Positions 58,872-64,000 of a stretch of DNA of 64,000 bases are shown in pieces (position 1 is the stretch's first letter; the number at the start of each line of letters is the position of its first letter). Below the pieces are notes generated by a model. The model saw only the letters and a program-made list of their open reading frames with translations, had not been told where the DNA came from and made no database searches. The stretch is from Carya illinoinensis (Eukaryota > Streptophyta > Magnoliopsida > Fagales > Juglandaceae), in assembly GCF_018687715.1 (NCBI RefSeq), contig NC_056754.1:12794501-12858500 (forward strand), read 5' to 3'. Position numbers and translations under genes: made by a program.

Positions 58872-60549
58872 CAGGTATGCATTACATGCATTTTTGTTTT
58901 ATTTTGTTGTTGATTTTTTTTTTTGTTTCTTTGTTCTTGTTTGCTGCCCATACATGCACTACATGATTGCGCTATATAATAGTGGGGTTGTTAATTCTAA
59001 AATCTAGGTGCATGTATCTTTTGAGATTTGTATCATATACCTATGTTTTACAAAGGTTTGGAACATGAGTATCTCGTGTAATCTGTGACTGGCATCACAC
59101 ACTTCACTCAAAATTCGGTCAATTGACATTTCACCACTTGTGAGTTTATTGGGGAGGCAATCAAAAGTGGTAGGAAGCTCTATCTTCATACAGAATTGAC
59201 CACGGGCTAGATGACCTCATCATGGTTTGTTTGTGAAAAAAAAATATGTATCTCAAAAGGAAAAGAAAAAGTGAAGTTGTAATTAAAAAAAAAAAAGGGT
59301 GAAAAATAGAATGAGTTGTCTGTTTTCTTGAACATACTGAAACAAGTATTTAAACAGAAAGATTCAGGTCCTAGCAGCATTGGGTTTGACTTTTTGTATC
59401 TTGAATGAGCTTCCCAAGCACTTATGGTTTCATGTTCAGCCCAACCCCGCTCAAGCCTTACGGTTGAAATTTCTTGATTGAGCAAGGACCGCTTTAAACA
59501 TGCACATCTATATTACTTGTGATACTTTATTTTTAACTGCATATTTTATGGGAATATGATGCTCCTCTACATTTGATATGTACTCTTGGTATGAAAATTG
59601 ACATTCCCAATATTTGTCCAAGTCATGTGAGTGTTGTGTACTTCAAAACTGGGCAAAATGTGATTTTCTGGTGGTCTCGCTCGACCCTCGCTCGACTCCG
59701 CTCGAGCGAAAGCCGCTCGACAGCCGCTCGAGCGAACGACTGTTATAAAACTCGAGCGCCGCTCGAGCCACTCGAGCAGACTGCTCTGTTTTGTGCTTTT
59801 TCCCCCTCCCGTGCGTTTTTCTTCCACTTTTCTCAAATTTCTTCGTATAATCAAGTGTTTTACTTCCGAAATCATCTCCAAATCAAGGTAAAGCCCTTTC
59901 TCTTTTGTATTTTCATGTTTTCATGATTTGGTGATTTTATTTTGGATATTTCCGTGTAGTTTGAATATGGTGTTCAGATTGGGGGTCTTTGAAGGTTTTT
60001 CTTGAAATTGTTCCATTTCTTTTGGTTTATTGAGGCTATTGTGTAGCCATTGTTGGGTTTTGAGTGTATTTAGGCAATTTTTAGAACTCCCATGGGCTTA
60101 TGCCCGAGTTTCCCACTTGGATGCACTCCAAGTGCTCGATAAAATGCCTAAATGAAGTTTGTATTCTGTTTTTCATCATGCATTGGCATAGCATTGTCCC
60201 CATATCTATTTTATGTCTATCCTAGGTTTGGGACATCGTTTAACTAGGATTGCAATGGGTTTGAAGGTATTTTGGTTTAGATTGTGGCATTGGCTTGCAA
60301 ATGACTTTGCATGTGGGTTGTCATTGCATAAGAGTCATGTACATGGGTTGGCATTAGCATGCATGTTGATCATGCACATGAGTTGGACTAGGCATTTATC
60401 ATTGTTTTGCAAAATGAAGAGCGGCATAGGGCATGCACCAAGTCTTACATTGTCAGGTGGCATTGTTGTGTCAGCATGCATGCATTCATCACGTCTTCAC
60501 ATTGCCTTAGCTTTGTCTAACGTCGTTGACTCTGTCTACAGCTGAAACC
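58872..60549 (+). other. Internal spacer with CTCGAGCG cluster and leader-intron signals
   Basis: No protein is recognised in 58872-59660. At 59676-59782 lies a denser, irregular cluster of the same CGCTCGA/TCGAGCG motifs as in the LTR array, with a TATA-like TTATAAAA near 59742. It is followed by a pyrimidine-rich leader, a splice donor AAG|GTAAAG near 59888, an intron-like tract and an acceptor TCTACAG near 60541, eight bases before an ATG at 60550. I infer an internal promoter with a leader intron. Confidence 0.5.
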
Positions 60550-61638
60550 ATGTCTCGACGAGTTCGTCCTCGCCAAACCCCCTGCACCCGCTCAAGCTCA
60601 CTTCCATAGTGCCAGAGCTCAGGAGTTATATTCTCAGAACTTCTCGCATCGTACTCCCATAGTCGAGCGTGAAGTGGCCTTAGGTGAGCTTTCCGAGACT
60701 ATCATTTCCCGTATTTTTGAGTCTCGTCAGTGACAGGCATTGACCACTGGTCATCCCACTCCTTCTGTGGAGTTGGTTAGGGAGTTTTACTCCAATATTC
60801 ATGACGTGTCTGTTGATGACTCGTTTGAAGTCAGTCTCAGGAACGTTATTTTTCGAGTAACTTCGGGCATGATAGCGACTCTGCTAAATACCCCTCGTGT
60901 GTCCTATCCTGAGTTTTCCTACTCACGGACATCTCCTCCCAGTCCACAAGTCATTGCTAGTTGTCTTTGTGGTCGACCTAGTAGTTGGGAAGGGATAACC
61001 CCTATTTCAACTGCTCGTTTTACCCCTGATCACCTCATTCTCAGTAGGATTGTTCTTACGAACTTAGATCCTACTGGTCATAATAGTGATGTGGGTCTTG
61101 ACCGTGCCCTTCTGCTGTATGCCTTGATCAATGGTGTCTCCATTGATCTAGGAAGTCTTTTGTGTCGGGTTATTGTTGAGGCGTATCGGTCCTATAAAAT
61201 ACGGACTGGTTTGCCCTTACCATGTTTAATCACCCGACTAGCTATCTCCCAATCTGTTGCTTTCCATCCTCAGGAGCCTAGAATTGCACTTAAGGCTCCT
61301 ATTGGTCGTAGGACCGTCCAGCTGAGTCGTGCTCACACAACTCCACACCCTCTCCGTGTTGAGCATCCTCCCGCTCCCTCCTCTCAGCCTTCGAGCTCCC
61401 GACCATTTAGTTCTCAGCCGTCTACCTCGGCCCCATCCAGCTCTCAGCCATCTTCCTCAGCCCCCGGTTCGTCGGAGCCCAGTCTTTAGCAGGTACTTGA
61501 GTATCTAGCTCGCCTTGATGCCCGGTTCGACAGCCTTGAGGTGAAAGTTGATAACCTGCAACAACTTGTGACTCAACGCTTCAACGACATCGAGAGGCAG
61601 CTCAATGAGGATGATGAGGATGCCGATGGTGATGATTG
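60550..61638 (+). pseudogene. Second ORF, plant transposon-type protein, not pol
   Basis: An ATG at 60550 (MSRRVRPRQ) leads, after a frame change in a C-run near 60580, into a long frame interrupted by TGA at 60731 and open to 61489 (VELVREFYSNIHDVSVDD, FRVTSGMIATLLNTPRV, DRALLLYALINGVSIDLGSL, LPLPCLITRLA). A Ser/Pro-rich tail follows, then a TAG, then a further short coiled-coil stretch (DARFDSLEVKVDNLQQL) with an acidic end. This resembles the 'putative plant transposon protein' domain found in many plant repeats, function unknown. The position, between gag and the 3' LTR, is where pol or an env-like ORF would be. Confidence 0.7.
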
Positions 61639-61657
61639 AGACCCTTGGCCTCTTGTG

Positions 61658-62073
61658 ACAAAAAGGGGGAGATATTGTTGAGGGGGAGTAGTACAATAGT
61701 ATTAACTCAGGGGGAGTGTTACTTGTACTAACATTTTTTTGGGGGAACAGCAGCTTTTGGTTATGTCTGTTAAATTATATCTCTTGTTAGCTGCTGTTGT
61801 TTGACTAATGTTTCTTTGAACTCAATCTCTGATTTGTTGCTTAATGAAATATTTCTTTTCTAAAACCTGTACTTGACATGATTGTTCATGAATTATGATT
61901 TGGGAATTGCAAATATGTTTTTGTGCATATGTGAATGGGTATGTTTAACAGTTTGCTAAGCGTGTGCAGAAATATTTCAACATATTCAAGAATATAGATC
62001 TAGTTGGGTGTGCTAGGATTAAGTCATATGTATAGGTTAGAGGTTTTGTCACAGAAATGTCAAAGGGGGAGAT
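61658..62073 (+). promoter_or_regulatory. Polypurine tract and two look-alikes
   Basis: The functional tract, AAAGGGGGAGAT, ends at 62073 directly before the 3' LTR. Similar tracts lie near 61660 (AAAAAGGGGGAGATATTGTTGAGG, here split as AAAAAGGGGGAGAT plus TGTTGAGG four bases on) and 61710 (CAGGGGGAGTG). The first even precedes a copy of the LTR's own first bases. Repeated GGGGGAG tracts in this place are known from SIRE-type copia elements. Confidence 0.7.
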
Positions 62074-63225
62074 TGTTGAGGCAAAAATGAGCGTATTGGC
62101 ATATTTTTGTGAAAACCTGTGTAAAATAGTGTTGTAACAAGTGTTGTTGCGGAAAGGCTTGAAAATTGGTCAAAGAAGGCAACTTCGCTCGACCCTTGCT
62201 CGACGGAGCACTCGAGCGAACTTGGGCAGATTGCACTGCTCGACCTTCGCTCGACATACAGCTCGAGCGAACTCAGGCAGATTGCACCGCTCGACCTTCG
62301 CTTGACATATAGCTCGAGCGAACTCAGGCAGATTGCACCGCTCGACCTTCGCTCGACATACAGCTCGAGTGAACTCAGGCAGATTCAACCGCTCGACCTT
62401 CGCTCGACACTGAGCTCGAGCGAACCCAGGCAGAGTGTGTTGCTCGACCCTCGCTCGACACTGAGCTCGAGCGAACTTAGGCAGAGTCGACCGCTCGATA
62501 CTCGTTTGACAGGTCGCTCGAGCGAACTTTGGCAGATTGTCTCGCTCGACCCTCGCTCGACACTTCGCTCGAGCCAATGTTCCAGATCACTTACAATGTA
62601 GGGTTTTGAATGCCTCATTTGATGGGAACTATAAATAGAACAGGTTAACTTCTGTTCTAGGGGTGGAGAATCAGAGCAAAAACCCTAAGGGCCTCCAAGA
62701 ACTTCTTACCCTCATTTGTTTGATTCTCTCTTGGATAAATATTTCTCCACCACAACACATTCAAAATCAACTCTTACTTGAGTCTATTGAAGTGGACATT
62801 TTTGTTGGCCGGAAGAGTCCGGAGCTGCCGTTGATGCAGAGATCGAGAGGTTCTCGTGGAAAGCTATAGGAAGGTCGAAGTTCCGACACTACATGCGTGT
62901 AGAGATCGAGTGGGTCACTTGTGGTGTTGCAAGCCAAGTTTAGTTACTATAAAGGTTTTGTGAGTGTCTCTAAATTGGTTGTAACAAACTAAAATTTCTA
63001 TAGTGGATTTGAGGTGGTGCCTTACACCCGGAGTGGTTTTAGATTTTGAAGATGTTCTTCAAATGAGTTTCCACTCCGTGATCAAAATCATATGTTGATT
63101 ATTTGTGTTATTTAATTCATTTATTAACTGCTTGTTTCTTTAATTTTCAAAAGGCCATAAAAATTAGATTACACCTATTCACCCCCCCTCTAGGTGTAGT
63201 GTTGGGTAGAACCACTGCTTTTTCA
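62074..63225 (+). repeat. 3' LTR, 1152 bp
   Basis: Starts TGTTGAGG, ends CTTTTTCA, and is closely similar to the 5' LTR along its length, including the TATA box near 62632. It is about 106 bp longer, almost wholly because the array here has eight units (starts 62186, 62237, 62288, 62339, 62390, 62441, 62492, 62543) instead of six. Confidence 0.92.
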
Positions 63226-63304
63226 AATCACAATAGAAACTCTCTCTTTGATACCAATGATTCAGATAATCTACATAAATCTGGGTTCTTTGTATATATA
63301 TATA

Positions 63305-64000
63305 CTAGTAAAGTAGCACGTGCAATGCACGTGTGCCCAGTTGATATTTTTCCTAGGTTTCACAATTTTAAAATTTTCTAGTTTAGCTATAAACGGACAA
63401 AATTTTATCTATACATTCTAACAAATTTATTCTTGCTCATAATAAACATTATACATACTGTCTTCAAAATATTCATGGCTACAATACAAAACTCCCATAA
63501 ACATAATTACAATTATATACGAGTACTTTGTACTTATATATTATAACAGTTGAAAGTTTAAAAAGAAAGGTCTGGAAACTCATTCTTCTCTGTTCCTGGG
63601 ACGTTATCAACAGACAATACAGTAAGGTAGATATTCTTGTAATGATGAAAAACATATAAAATGATAATGTATCAAATTTTTTAAACGCATTTAAATGTAT
63701 AGATTTTACCTCGCCTGTATGTTCTATAAGATCAATCGTTGTGCATCCCAAAATTTGCTCTGCCGAAGATCCAAAAATAACCAATAGTATCGATGTGCTG
63801 TCATCACACACATCTAAGTAAATTAGACACCTGACAATAATGAATAAATTATTATTTTTGATGTCAGCAATTAAAATGTTCTAATTATCATGTTAAAATT
63901 TTTAATTTCAAAATATGATGAAAATGTTTACCTTGGCTGTACAATCGTCATATTCTTGCAACTATAACATAGGAAGTTTTCCCCGTGCTCGTAGCCAATT
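63305..64000 (-). mobile_element. Probable Helitron 3' end, continuing past the window
   Basis: On the minus strand a 17-nt hairpin (TGCACGTG, loop base, CACGTGCA; 63317-63333) is followed eight bases later by CTAG (63308-63305) and then a T. Hairpin, short gap, CTRR and host T is the standard Helitron 3' terminus. The RPA-like exons upstream on the same strand fit plant Helitrons, which often carry such genes near that end. The RepHel protein and the 5' end are outside the window. Confidence 0.65.
63710..64000 (-). CDS. Replication protein A-like OB-fold protein, partial
   Basis: Two exons are visible on the minus strand, 63932-64000 (running off the window) and 63710-63830, joined by a GT-AG intron inside an Arg codon. 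The product contains FLCYSCKNMTIVQPR (a zinc-ribbon Cys pair as in the RPA70 C-terminal domain), then CLIYLDVCDDSTSILLVIFG, SAEQILGCTTIDLIE, matching the OB fold of RPA70-like proteins. RPA binds single-stranded DNA. Plant genomes hold many such genes inside Helitrons, and I think this is one. More exons downstream are likely but not resolved; the donor GAG|GTAAAA ends the second exon. Confidence 0.7.

Larger units (their letters stand above)
55776..63230 (+). mobile_element. LTR retrotransposon with gag but no pol, AATCA duplication
   Basis: The 5' LTR is 55781-56826 and the 3' LTR 62074-63225. The flanking AATCA at 55776-55780 and 63226-63230 is a perfect five-base target duplication. The primer site TGGTATCAGAGC (tRNA-Met) and a polypurine tract are in place. 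Inside are gag with three zinc knuckles, then no protease, integrase, RT or RNase H, and a second unrelated ORF. The gag type, tRNA-Met site and G-rich tracts near the 3' end suggest a Ty1/copia relative, perhaps of the SIRE group. It would need another element's enzymes to move. Confidence 0.92.

Noticed and set aside
60213..60545. 110-residue ORF in the internal region of the LTR element
   Set aside because: It overlaps the inferred leader intron and ends at the acceptor; composition is Met/Leu/His-rich without a domain.
62170..62618. Overlapping ORFs in the 3' LTR array
   Set aside because: Same reason as for the 5' LTR array.
55776..63230. Endogenous pararetrovirus
   Set aside because: Two LTRs, a tRNA-Met site directly after the 5' LTR and a five-base duplication show an LTR retrotransposon; no movement protein or coat signature is seen.

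Overview
This is a plant nuclear window, AT-rich and dense in transposable elements. Only two ordinary host genes are visible, both on the minus strand and both built from short exons that a simple ORF scan misses. The intron structure, the L1-type LINEs, the tRNA-Met-primed LTR element, Tourist-like and hAT-like MITEs and the two host proteins all fit a eudicot. A woody Fagales species of the walnut family is my guess from the repeat style, but I cannot prove it here.

Host genes. A 74-residue cysteine-rich tail-anchor (CYSTM) protein is encoded by three exons at 3744-4684. A complete plant Twinkle homologue (organellar DNA primase-helicase of the T7 gp4 type) lies at 5953-45380. I reconstructed 22 exons, all with GT-AG introns, summing to 2259 nt (752 residues plus stop) with every phase agreeing. 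Its coding sequence is under 6% of its span; the rest is intron swollen by nested mobile elements.

Layout. 1-1922: 3' half of an RNase H-bearing LINE (+). 1923-5952: CYSTM gene, simple repeats, and the 3' flank of Twinkle. 5953-45380: Twinkle. Its introns carry a near full-length LINE (9204-14521), a cluster of LINEs (17206-30600) interrupted by a hAT-like MITE and by a 2.86-kb solo LTR with exact CCCTT target duplications, SINEs, Tourist-like MITEs, and several very small 'stub' insertions: LINE tails of 10-67 bp between long target-site duplications. 45381-55780: Tourist-like MITEs (one split by a 1.5-kb LTR), then a decayed PIF/Harbinger transposon with its DNA-binding ORF and transposase, itself split by a 0.9-kb hAT-like element. 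55776-63230: a 7.4-kb LTR retrotransposon with AATCA target duplications, a tRNA-Met primer site, gag but no pol, a second non-pol ORF behind a probable internal promoter and intron, and a 51-bp palindrome-rich array in each LTR (6 units left, 8 right). 63305-64000: the 3' end of a probable Helitron (hairpin, CTAG, host T) carrying exons of a replication-protein-A-like OB-fold protein.

The most unusual signals are the family of LINE stub insertions, the array of eight hairpins with paired arm changes in the solo LTR, the in-frame 51-bp palindromic array of the LTR retrotransposon, and that element's gag-plus-captured-gene layout.
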